NCBI RefSeq assembly: GCF_001420005.1
Contig: NZ_LJAK01000010.1
Coordinates: forward strand, 1-64,000
Length of the DNA stretch: 64,000 nucleotides
Origin: Loktanella sp. 3ANDIMAR09
GTDB lineage: Bacteria; Pseudomonadota; Alphaproteobacteria; Rhodobacterales; Rhodobacteraceae
Direction: 5' to 3'
Part shown: in pieces, positions 57,065 to 64,000 of the stretch
How positions within the stretch are numbered: the first letter of the stretch is position 1
Layout: each line of letters starts with the position of its first letter
Translations under genes and position numbers: made by a program
The notes under the pieces: generated by a model
The model's input: only the letters and a program-made list of their open reading frames with translations
What the model was told of the DNA's origin: nothing
The model's database searches: none

Positions 57065-58216
57065 TCACTGCCTCAATCGCTTGAGCGCATCTGCAATTTC
57101 CTGCAATATAGGTGGCCCTAGGTCAGCCGCAAGCTCTTGTGCCCGTTCATACGCCGTAATTGCAGCCTCTGCCTCTCCAAGAACAGAATAGGCATTCCCC
57201 AAACGCATCCATCCATCAAGATCATCAGGCTCGTTTTCAAGGCGGTCAGCCAAACGCGCAACCATCGAAAGAATAAACGCCTGCCTGTCATCATCTGACA
57301 TGTCTTGCGCGTTCGCAATGTCATCCGCTGTGGGGCCCGGTGCATTCACCGTTGGCGCAAAGTCTGCCAATGAAAGTGGTGTCTTCCCAATCCCGTCACC
57401 TATGCGGTTTGCCTCTGCCACAAGGCTTTCCATCCAAGGATAAAAGCCATCCGCCGCATCCAGGCGTTCTATCAGCAGGTCATAGCCGCGCAATGACTCG
57501 CCCTTTTGCGACAGTGCGACAGCCTTGTAATAGACGCTAGCCGGGTTGCCAGGGTTCATTGCTATTGCGCGATCAATTGCAGCTTCGGCTGGTGGTGTGA
57601 CCACGCCTTGCTCTGCGTAGATCAGTGCCTCCGCCAACATGGAAAAAACGGCTGAGTCCGCTTCAGGGCGCTCAGAAACAACCTTGAACGCTTCAGCCGC
57701 ATCTTCAAACCGGCCCATGCGAGTGTAGGTTTGCCCCAAAAGCATCCAACCTTCGCTTGGCCCACCATCTGGATCACTCACAAGCCTCTCGTAGAGCTGG
57801 GACGATAAATCGGCGATTTGGGCGGCCTCTTCCCGTTCGGCGGTACGGTCAGCAAAGGCTAGGCTATCGATCTCGGGTGATCCCATCGTCATGTAATAGC
57901 CTCCCGCAAACAATGGCACGAAGACAGCGCCAAGGATCAAAACGATGCGGCCGCCGGTGTTCGTCGCAATTCTGCGTGTTTCCGCCTTGCGTGACTGCAT
58001 CAAAATGCGCCGCTTGATCTCTTGCTCGGCAGCTTTTGCCTCCGCTTCTGAGATAACACCGCGATCCAGATCGCGCTTCACCTCTTCCAACTGATCCAAA
58101 AGCACCGCTGGTGTGGTATCTTCGGGAATGGCGGCGATTTGAAACCTCCCGCGCAGTGGCATCGCCATCAGCGTCAGCGCGAACAGGGAAAGAAGTAGGA
58201 AGAACAGCCAGATCAT
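57065..58216 (-). CDS. ccmI: CcmI cytochrome c maturation protein
   Basis: A 383-residue protein. N-terminal membrane segments (about 1-25 and 90-110) with VISEAEAKAAEQEIKRRIL between them are followed by a TPR-rich periplasmic region (AEGWMLLGQTYTRMGRFEDAAEA-type repeats). CcmI presents apocytochrome c to the haem ligase CcmF-CcmH. Its start overlaps the ccmH stop (ATGA). It is the last gene of the minus-strand ccm operon. Confidence 0.88.
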   Translation of the reverse strand: MIWLFFLLLSLFALTLMAMPLRGRFQIAAIPEDTTPAVLLDQLEEVKRDLDRGVISEAEAKAAEQEIKRRILMQSRKAETRRIATNTGGRIVLILGAVFVPLFAGGYYMTMGSPEIDSLAFADRTAEREEAAQIADLSSQLYERLVSDPDGGPSEGWMLLGQTYTRMGRFEDAAEAFKVVSERPEADSAVFSMLAEALIYAEQGVVTPPAEAAIDRAIAMNPGNPASVYYKAVALSQKGESLRGYDLLIERLDAADGFYPWMESLVAEANRIGDGIGKTPLSLADFAPTVNAPGPTADDIANAQDMSDDDRQAFILSMVARLADRLENEPDDLDGWMRLGNAYSVLGEAEAAITAYERAQELAADLGPPILQEIADALKRLRQ

Positions 58217-58683
58217 GTTTTTTCACTCACTTTGTTCTGCTCGATGAACTGCGCTACTTCTGCTTCTTCAGCAGCAGACAGGCCTGTCACCGTCTTCCGT
58301 CTTCGGCTGGCTGACAGCACCACCCATCCAATCAGAAGAGAGGCCAAAGCAAGTATGAAGGGTGCGAGCCACAGTGCTGCCGTTGAGACATTGAACGGAG
58401 GGCGCATCAAAACATAGTCACCATATCGCGCATGGACGTAGTCGACTACTTCGACATCACTATCTCCCGCAATCAGACGCTCTCTGACTAGGATGCGCAG
58501 GTCACGGGCGACACCGGCGTTTGAGCTATCAATGTCCTGGTTCTGGCAGACGACGCAGCGCAGTTCTTTCGATATCTCCCGCGCGCGTTGCTCTAGCACT
58601 GGATCTTGCAATATCTCATCCGGCTCGACCGCAAAAAGGGTTGCGGGCAAGACCAGAAACAACACAACAGCAAGGTGTCTCAT
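58213..58683 (-). CDS. ccmH: CcmH thiol-redox protein
   Basis: A 156-residue protein with a signal peptide, the CVVCQNQ active-site motif (C43 and C46) and a C-terminal membrane helix (LWLAPFILALASLLIGW). It reduces the CxxCH haem-binding cysteines of apocytochrome c. It overlaps ccmG (ATGA) and ccmI. Confidence 0.93.
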   Translation of the reverse strand: MRHLAVVLFLVLPATLFAVEPDEILQDPVLEQRAREISKELRCVVCQNQDIDSSNAGVARDLRILVRERLIAGDSDVEVVDYVHARYGDYVLMRPPFNVSTAALWLAPFILALASLLIGWVVLSASRRRKTVTGLSAAEEAEVAQFIEQNKVSEKT

Positions 58684-59246
58684 CCACCTACCCTTCTTTC
58701 CAAGGCACCGGCTTGAACCAGTGCTTCTCTAAACTTTCCGACGGCATCATCACCGACCACAGGACCAACATATCGGTAGAGAACGGTGCCATCCGCTCCG
58801 ACGATAAATGTCTCAGGGACACCGGAAATGCCCCACTCGATCCCGGCTCTGCCTGTGCTGTCAGCCCCGATCTTTTCGTAAGGGTTGCCGAGTTCGGCCA
58901 GCCAGCGCGTTGCATCCTCGGGCTTGTCTTTGTAATTGATCCCGAAAAGACGCTGCCCCTCGCTTTCGACAAGCCGGGTCAGGACCGCATGTTCGGCACG
59001 GCATGGCACACACCAAGAGGCAAAGACATTCACGATCACAGGGCCCGGATTGCCAACAAGATCGGTCCGCGCAAAGCTTGGTGTCGCTAATCCCTCGACG
59101 TCCATGAGCGTGAACTCTGGCGCCTGTTGGGAAATCAAGACTGAGGGGATATCATTCGGATCCCGGTCTGGATCGAGGCCCCACAAGAAGAACCCTCCAA
59201 AGACAACCGCGATCAGTAGCGGAATAAGGGCAAGAGCACGTGTCAT
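58680..59246 (-). CDS. ccmG: CcmG/DsbE thioredoxin-like protein
   Basis: A 188-residue membrane-anchored thioredoxin-fold protein with WCVPC (C79 and C82), GVPETFIVGADG and an N-terminal anchor (ALALIPLLIAVVFGGFF). It supplies electrons to CcmH during haem attachment. It starts two bases after the ccmF stop. Confidence 0.93.
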   Translation of the reverse strand: MTRALALIPLLIAVVFGGFFLWGLDPDRDPNDIPSVLISQQAPEFTLMDVEGLATPSFARTDLVGNPGPVIVNVFASWCVPCRAEHAVLTRLVESEGQRLFGINYKDKPEDATRWLAELGNPYEKIGADSTGRAGIEWGISGVPETFIVGADGTVLYRYVGPVVGDDAVGKFREALVQAGALERRVGG

Positions 59247-59248
59247 CC

Positions 59249-61261
59249 TTATTCCGCCGGAACCTGCGCCGAATCTGATATCTTCTTGGCCGCACCGCGA
59301 CGCGGCGCACCAACGCGCAACCGCCGGTCCGAGAGAGATAGCCCACCGCCCAAAACCAGCATGGCTGATCCAATCCAGATGAAATTGACCAAAGGCTCGT
59401 AAAGAATGCGCAGTGTCAACGCGCCCCCTGCCCCGGCTTCTTCTGATGCTGGTCTGGCGATAGAAGCGTAAAGGTCACCAGCCATCGTCGAGCGAATAGC
59501 GCTTTCAGTCGTGTTGCTTTCCGCCACTGGGTAGTAGCGGCTTTCCGGAAAGAGCTCTGTTACAAAAACCCCGTCTTGTCTAACGGTTAGTTTGCCGCGA
59601 TCGGCGACATAGTTTGGTCCACGAACCCGTTCAAGGCCCTCGAATGTGACATCAAATCCTGCAATTTCGATCTGGCTGCCCGGCTGAACAAAGACAATCT
59701 CCTCAGTCTTCCAAACGCTTGAGCCGATGAAGCCAAACATAGCGACGGCTAGTCCGGTATGTGCGAGTGTCATTCCATAGACTGATCTAGGAAGGTTGGC
59801 GGCACGCCTGCGCGACTCTGTGAACGGCACCTCAAACAGTTTAATCCGCACTGTCCACTCTTTGAGGGTCGCCATGAAAAGCCAAATGGCGAGAAGGATG
59901 GATAAATAGCCAAGCACCGGACCGCCGCGCACGATGTACCAGACCGCGAGTGTCGCCAGAACTGTCAGAACCGCGACAATCCGCAGCCTTTGAAGTACAC
60001 CCGGTAGGTCTGCACGTTTCCAAGACAGGAACGGCCCGATGCCCATGACGAAAACCAACGGCAGCATAATCGGTATGAAGGCTGCATTGAAAAATGGCGG
60101 CCCGACAGACAGCTTTTGGCCGTCCGTCAACGCTTCATAAAACAGCGGATAAAGTGTTCCAAACAGGACGATGCCTGTCGCTGTCGCAAGGATCAGGTTG
60201 TTGATGAGCAAACCTGCCTCTCGGCTGATCGGTTTGAAGATGCCACCTGGTTCCATGACGGGTGCACGCCACGCAAAGAGTGCTAAAGAGCCACCGATCG
60301 ACACCGCCAGAAGACCCAGAATGTATAAGCCACGTTCAGGATCGACTGCAAAAGCATGAACAGAAGTCAGCAGACCTGACCGAACAATAAATGTACCAAG
60401 TAGCGAGAGCGAAAATGTCAGGATCGCCAGCAGGATCGTCCAGCTTTTGAAGGCGTCCCGCTTTTCTGTGACGATGGCAGAATGCAAAAGCGCCGTGCCC
60501 ATCAACCAAGGCATGAAGCTGACATTCTCAACCGGGTCCCAGAACCACCATCCGCCCCAACCAAGTTCATAGTAGGCCCACCAGGACCCTAGCGCGATGC
60601 CAGCGGTAAGGCTGAGCCAAGCCGCGAGCGTCCAAGGGCGGACCCATCTTGCCCAAGCCGCATCTACCCGGCCTTCTATTAAGGCCGCGACGGCGAAGGA
60701 AAACACGATGGAGAAGCCGACATACCCAAAATAAAGCAGTGGCGGATGCATCGCCAAGCCGACGTCTTGAAGCAATGGGTTGAGGTCTTGCCCGTCTACC
60801 GGGGGTGGGAAAACACGGTCAAACGGGTTCGATGTGAACAGCATGAAGGTGATGAAACCAACGCTGATCCATGCCTGCACAGACAGGGTCCGAGCCTTTA
60901 GACTATCCGGGATGTTGGAGCCAAAAACAGAAACAGCGGCACCAAAAACTGTCAAAATTAACACCCAAAGGAGCAACGACCCCTCGTGACTGCCCCAGGA
61001 CCCTGCGACCTTGAACAGCATGGGTTTGAGCGAATGCGAGTTTTCAACGACGTTCTTGACCGTAAAATCGCTCGTCACGAAAGCCTGCAGCAGAGCAAAG
61101 AACGCGATGGATGCAAAAAAGACCTGTCCTAGCGATGACCACTTTGCGGATTGCATCCATAAAATATTGCCACGGGCGGCACCTAGAATTGGCAATACAC
61201 TTTGAACAATCGCCATGGCAAGTGCAAGCGCCAGCGCGAAGTGACCGATCTCTGGTGTCAT
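59249..61261 (-). CDS. ccmF: CcmF haem-ligase subunit
   Basis: A 670-residue polytopic membrane protein with the WWD haem-handling motif (WGGWWFWDPVENVSFMPW), a large periplasmic C-terminal region and a normal length for the family. It attaches haem to apocytochrome c with CcmH and CcmI. It is the first gene of the operon. The usual partners ccmA, B, C, D and E are absent from the window, so this is either a partial duplicate or a split locus. Confidence 0.93.
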   Translation of the reverse strand: MTPEIGHFALALALAMAIVQSVLPILGAARGNILWMQSAKWSSLGQVFFASIAFFALLQAFVTSDFTVKNVVENSHSLKPMLFKVAGSWGSHEGSLLLWVLILTVFGAAVSVFGSNIPDSLKARTLSVQAWISVGFITFMLFTSNPFDRVFPPPVDGQDLNPLLQDVGLAMHPPLLYFGYVGFSIVFSFAVAALIEGRVDAAWARWVRPWTLAAWLSLTAGIALGSWWAYYELGWGGWWFWDPVENVSFMPWLMGTALLHSAIVTEKRDAFKSWTILLAILTFSLSLLGTFIVRSGLLTSVHAFAVDPERGLYILGLLAVSIGGSLALFAWRAPVMEPGGIFKPISREAGLLINNLILATATGIVLFGTLYPLFYEALTDGQKLSVGPPFFNAAFIPIMLPLVFVMGIGPFLSWKRADLPGVLQRLRIVAVLTVLATLAVWYIVRGGPVLGYLSILLAIWLFMATLKEWTVRIKLFEVPFTESRRRAANLPRSVYGMTLAHTGLAVAMFGFIGSSVWKTEEIVFVQPGSQIEIAGFDVTFEGLERVRGPNYVADRGKLTVRQDGVFVTELFPESRYYPVAESNTTESAIRSTMAGDLYASIARPASEEAGAGGALTLRILYEPLVNFIWIGSAMLVLGGGLSLSDRRLRVGAPRRGAAKKISDSAQVPAE

Positions 61262-61434
61262 GTGAAGCTTACCCTTGGCTAGGTGTTTGCGCGAATGCGA
61301 GATGCCTAGAATTTATCAAGTGATGCCGCAGGCTGTTAGGGGTGCGTTTGTCACCTTTTGTAACCAAAATCCGCGACATAACATTACAAAACACCGATGC
61401 GTCAGACCTTTACCCGGATGAAGACGATCCCGAT

Positions 61435-61449
61435 ATTTGTTGTACAAAT
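61435..61449. promoter_or_regulatory. Dyad in the leader of the EF-hand gene
   Basis: A perfect inverted repeat ATTTGT (61435-61440), TGT, ACAAAT (61444-61449) lies just upstream of the ribosome binding site (GGAAAGGAAAG) of the gene at 61464. The 202-base divergent region with ccmF also contains TTTTG-TAAC-CAAAA near 61356. Either could bind a metal-responsive regulator; no sensor gene lies nearby. Confidence 0.4.
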
Positions 61450-61463
61450 GGAAAGGAAAGAAG

Positions 61464-62042
61464 ATGTCGATTAAACGTGTTTTGGTACTCGCTGCGTTGG
61501 TTTCAGCCGGAATGTCGCAGATAGTTTATGCTGATGAAGATCCTGGAGACACCTTAGATGCAGATACGGATATGATGTCAGAAATGGATAACGGTAGCGG
61601 TATGGGCATGGGTGGCGACGCGTCACAAATGGGAATGATGAACGGCAATATGATGCCCATGATGATGCAGATGCATGAGAACATGATGGGCAGTAGCGGC
61701 CAGATGGGTATGATGAATGGTGCCAACCGGATGGCTATGATGGACCGCGATATCATGGGCATGATGATGCCTGACGGTGATCCTAAAAATATGGCACCGC
61801 ATATGGCGGTCAAGATGCAGGAGTTTGATGCAGACTCTGATGGCGCCTTGACGCTCGAGGAATTTGAAGCACTGCACACCAACGCGGTACGTGACCGGAT
61901 GGTGGATCGCTTCCAGCATCTTGATGCGGATGCAGATGGTGCAGTCACGCAAGAAGAGATGCAAGCGGCGGGGACGCGGATTGGTGCCATGGGTAACATG
62001 TCCGATGACGGTGCCGCAGACCATCATGGTGATGACAATTAA
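61464..62042 (+). CDS. Met-rich EF-hand protein, putative copper-binding
   Basis: A 192-residue protein with a signal peptide (RVLVLAALVSAGMSQIVYA). A Met-rich central region (about residues 37-118; about 35 Met in the protein, in MM and MxM patterns) precedes two EF-hand loops, DADSDGALTLEE (122-133) and DADADGAVTQEE (154-165), and a His-containing tail (DHHGDDN). Met-rich periplasmic stretches bind Cu(I). With a multicopper oxidase two genes downstream, a periplasmic copper-binding role is likely. EF-hands may add Ca(II) control. Confidence 0.75.
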   Translation: MSIKRVLVLAALVSAGMSQIVYADEDPGDTLDADTDMMSEMDNGSGMGMGGDASQMGMMNGNMMPMMMQMHENMMGSSGQMGMMNGANRMAMMDRDIMGMMMPDGDPKNMAPHMAVKMQEFDADSDGALTLEEFEALHTNAVRDRMVDRFQHLDADADGAVTQEEMQAAGTRIGAMGNMSDDGAADHHGDDN

Positions 62043-62057
62043 ATCAGGAGGCCCGTA

Positions 62058-62525
62058 ATGGCACACTTTCTCACCCGCCGTAAGGTAGTGACGACGTTGG
62101 TTGCAACCGCAGTTGCGCCATCGCTCGGGTTAGCGCAGTCATCTGAGATTTGGTCGGTAGGCCAAGCATATGAGGCGCTTAAGGCTGACCAGATCCGTTT
62201 GATTGACGTGCGTTCACGCGCGGAGTGGGACGAGACTGGCTTGGCAAAAGGCGCATGGGCGATCAGTCTGCATGAAAACCGGTTCCCAGAGCGCCTATTT
62301 GCAGCGCGAGACCTTGCAGATGGCCGACCCGTCGCCCTGACCTGTGCGACTGGTGGGCGATCTGGCAGCGTGATGCGCAGCCTGCGCCAGGCCGGATATA
62401 CTGGGTTCATTGATGTTTCCGAAGGGATGCTGGGGTCATCATTGGGGCCCGGCTGGATCGCTGCCGGTCTTCCTGTTGTTGATATTGAAACGGCACTGGC
62501 GACGTTGCCAGAGAGCCTAGCGTAA
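62058..62525 (+). CDS. Exported rhodanese-like protein
   Basis: A 155-residue protein with a Tat-like signal (TRRKVVTTLVATAVA) and a rhodanese domain: IRLIDVRSRAEWDETG, then the active-site loop TCATGGRSG with Cys96 and the GSVMRSLRQAGY helix. It probably carries sulphur or handles thiols in the periplasm, possibly linked to copper chemistry. It starts 16 bases after the EF-hand gene and eight bases before the oxidase, so it is co-transcribed. Confidence 0.8.
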   Translation: MAHFLTRRKVVTTLVATAVAPSLGLAQSSEIWSVGQAYEALKADQIRLIDVRSRAEWDETGLAKGAWAISLHENRFPERLFAARDLADGRPVALTCATGGRSGSVMRSLRQAGYTGFIDVSEGMLGSSLGPGWIAAGLPVVDIETALATLPESLA

Positions 62526-62532
62526 GCAAGTA

Positions 62533-63975
62533 ATGCTAAATCGAAGACAAACTCTGCTATGTAGCGCTAGCTTTGGTGCAATGGCTGCACTTCCGGCGCA
62601 AGTTACCGCAGAAACGGGAAAGCAACTCACTTATCCGCAGCTTCTGGATGCGACGGCTTCACGGCAATTTCGATTGACAGCGCAAGCTGGAACGACGCGG
62701 TTTGACGGTGGCGCAGCCACGCAAACGCAGGGTTACAACCAAAGCTATCTTGGGCCGACCGTGCGGGTCATGGCAGACGCGGACACGCAAGCCAGAGTCA
62801 ACAATCAGCTCCGCGCACCTGTATCGGCCCATTGGCATGGTTTGCTTGTTCCGGGCGACGTTGATGGCGGGCCGCATCAAGCAATTGCGCCGGGACAGAG
62901 CTGGCATCCAGTCTTGTCGCTGGACCAGCCCCCTGCTACGGCGTGGTATCATAGCCATGTCCATGGTACGACGGCGGAACAGGTCATGTTCGGGCTTGCC
63001 GGTGTCTTGCATGTGACCGACGGGAGCGATGATAGCCGCGGCCTGCCATCCACCTACGGGGTCGACGATCTGACTCTTGTTTTACAGGATCGCCAGTTCA
63101 ACTGGCGTGGTCGGATGACATATGACAGCGGCATGCATGAAGCCATGAACGGTTTTGTCGGCGATACCATGGTGGTGAATGGACAGATAGGCGCTACCGC
63201 CGCTGTGCCACAGGGCATTGTGCGGTGCCGTCTTGTCAATGGATCTAACGCGCGGATTTATCAGCTTTCACTGTCTGACAATCGACCCATGCATCTGATC
63301 GCCACTGATGGCGGCTATCTCGACCGCCCCGTCGCACTCAATGCCTTTTTCCTTGCTCCTGGTGAGCGCGCAGAGGTCCTTGTCGATTTCACAAGTGGTA
63401 CCAATTGCTCACTTGTTTCCGAAAACATTGCAAATTCTGCAATGGGTGGGATGATGGGTGGGCGTTCTGGCGGCCAGTTTGTGGTTCTGCCATTCGCCAT
63501 CGATACCACGCTTCCTACACGGATCGACGGCCTGCCCGATAGCCTTGATGGTGCTTTGCCAAACCTGGATATTACTGGCGCATCAGTCAGGGGGTTTTCG
63601 CTCGATATGTCCATGGGAATGGGCATGATGATGACACGATCCAACGAGCAGTTTTCAATCAACAATGCTGCTTTTGATGAATCAGCGCTCAACTTCGCCG
63701 TGGCACATAACAGTCTCGAACGCTGGATCGTTCAAGGGGACCTGATGATGCATCCATTCCACATTCACGGCGTTCGTTTTCAAGTGCTTTCGGAAAACGG
63801 ACAGCGGCCAAGGCCGGAGAACCGTGGGTGGAAAGATACCGTATTGGTCAATGGTCAAGTGGAGTTAGCCGTAAGGTTTGAAAAACTGGCCTCACGATCC
63901 GCGCCGTATATGTACCACTGTCACATTCTGGAACACGAAGATGGCGGGATGATGGGCCAATTTAGCGTCAGTTAG
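62533..63975 (+). CDS. Multicopper oxidase (CueO/CopA-like)
   Basis: A 480-residue oxidase with a twin-arginine signal (MLNRRQTLLCSASFG) and all four copper motifs: HWHG, HSHVHG, HPFHIHG and HCHILEHEDGGMM (the last with the type 1 Cys and axial Met). It oxidises Cu(I) to less toxic Cu(II) or acts on phenolic substrates in the periplasm. Met-rich loops (MGGMMGG, MSMGMGMMM) are the type seen in cuprous oxidases. Length is typical. Confidence 0.9.
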   Translation: MLNRRQTLLCSASFGAMAALPAQVTAETGKQLTYPQLLDATASRQFRLTAQAGTTRFDGGAATQTQGYNQSYLGPTVRVMADADTQARVNNQLRAPVSAHWHGLLVPGDVDGGPHQAIAPGQSWHPVLSLDQPPATAWYHSHVHGTTAEQVMFGLAGVLHVTDGSDDSRGLPSTYGVDDLTLVLQDRQFNWRGRMTYDSGMHEAMNGFVGDTMVVNGQIGATAAVPQGIVRCRLVNGSNARIYQLSLSDNRPMHLIATDGGYLDRPVALNAFFLAPGERAEVLVDFTSGTNCSLVSENIANSAMGGMMGGRSGGQFVVLPFAIDTTLPTRIDGLPDSLDGALPNLDITGASVRGFSLDMSMGMGMMMTRSNEQFSINNAAFDESALNFAVAHNSLERWIVQGDLMMHPFHIHGVRFQVLSENGQRPRPENRGWKDTVLVNGQVELAVRFEKLASRSAPYMYHCHILEHEDGGMMGQFSVS

Positions 63976-64000
63976 GCATTTCGTCCTTGACCCTCCCCTG

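Noticed and set aside
1-64000. tRNA, rRNA, insertion-sequence transposase or integrase genes
   Set aside because: I saw no clover-leaf-like tRNA, no rRNA blocks and no DDE transposase or tyrosine or serine recombinase among the proteins, so no attachment site is claimed.

Overview
The window reads as accessory DNA from an alphaproteobacterium, most likely a member of the Rhodobacteraceae (Roseobacter group). The evidence is the high GC content, the family-level look of the proteins, and a set of plasmid-type genes (DUF3768, ParB-like, strawberry-notch, DUF736, DUF2493, MobC/VirD2-type relaxase, VirD4, virB operon) typical of conjugative plasmids of that group. No replication initiator, integrase, tRNA, rRNA or CRISPR array was seen, so the sequence alone does not say whether this is a conjugative plasmid or an integrated conjugative element.

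Layout. 0.1-0.8 kb: a LysE/RhtB exporter. 1.0-6.0 kb: plasmid housekeeping (DUF3768, ParB-like protein, two poorly known proteins) and a PrlF/YhaV toxin-antitoxin pair. 6.2-13.5 kb: a mercury-resistance module with merR divergent from merT-merP-(84 aa)-merF-like-(45 aa)-merA, followed by a second MerA-like flavoprotein, a CcdA-like membrane protein, an MFS transporter and YnfA. 13.8-19.4 kb: a 1,424-residue methyltransferase-helicase of the strawberry-notch type and a tandem DUF736 protein. 19.4-24.0 kb: a compact CBASS anti-phage operon (patatin phospholipase CapV, CD-NTase, E2-only Cap2) on the minus strand, with a divergent XRE-ImmA metallopeptidase and a PIN-domain protein that may control it. 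24.5-31.7 kb: DUF2493, a probable oriT region, MobC, relaxase and VirD4 coupling protein. 31.8-33.6 kb: a LysR regulator and a duplicated ABM-like secreted protein. 33.8-45.5 kb: a full virB-type IV secretion operon on the minus strand, tightly packed with mostly overlapping genes. 45.6-47.6 kb: small plasmid genes, including a possible transfer regulator. 47.8-56.8 kb: a defence-like island in which a FitA/FitB toxin-antitoxin pair is translationally coupled to an MmeI-like methyltransferase and a HEPN-like protein, followed by a truncated helicase stub, an AlbA/Schlafen-type ATP-binding protein, a full SF2 helicase and a GIY-YIG nuclease. 57.0-64.0 kb: ccmI-ccmH-ccmG-ccmF (cytochrome c maturation) divergent from a Met-rich EF-hand protein, a rhodanese and a multicopper oxidase, which looks like a copper-handling cluster.

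How it fits together. The backbone is a self-transmissible element (relaxase, coupling protein, mating-pair apparatus, partition and probable anti-restriction functions). It carries metal resistance (mercury, probably copper) and at least two defence loci plus toxin-antitoxin pairs as cargo. The items most worth a second look are the methyltransferase/HEPN/helicase/GIY-YIG island with its duplicated helicase 5' end, the CBASS operon with its fused HTH-protease neighbour, the unusual extended mer operon, and paired leader hairpins that bury the ribosome binding sites of two backbone genes.
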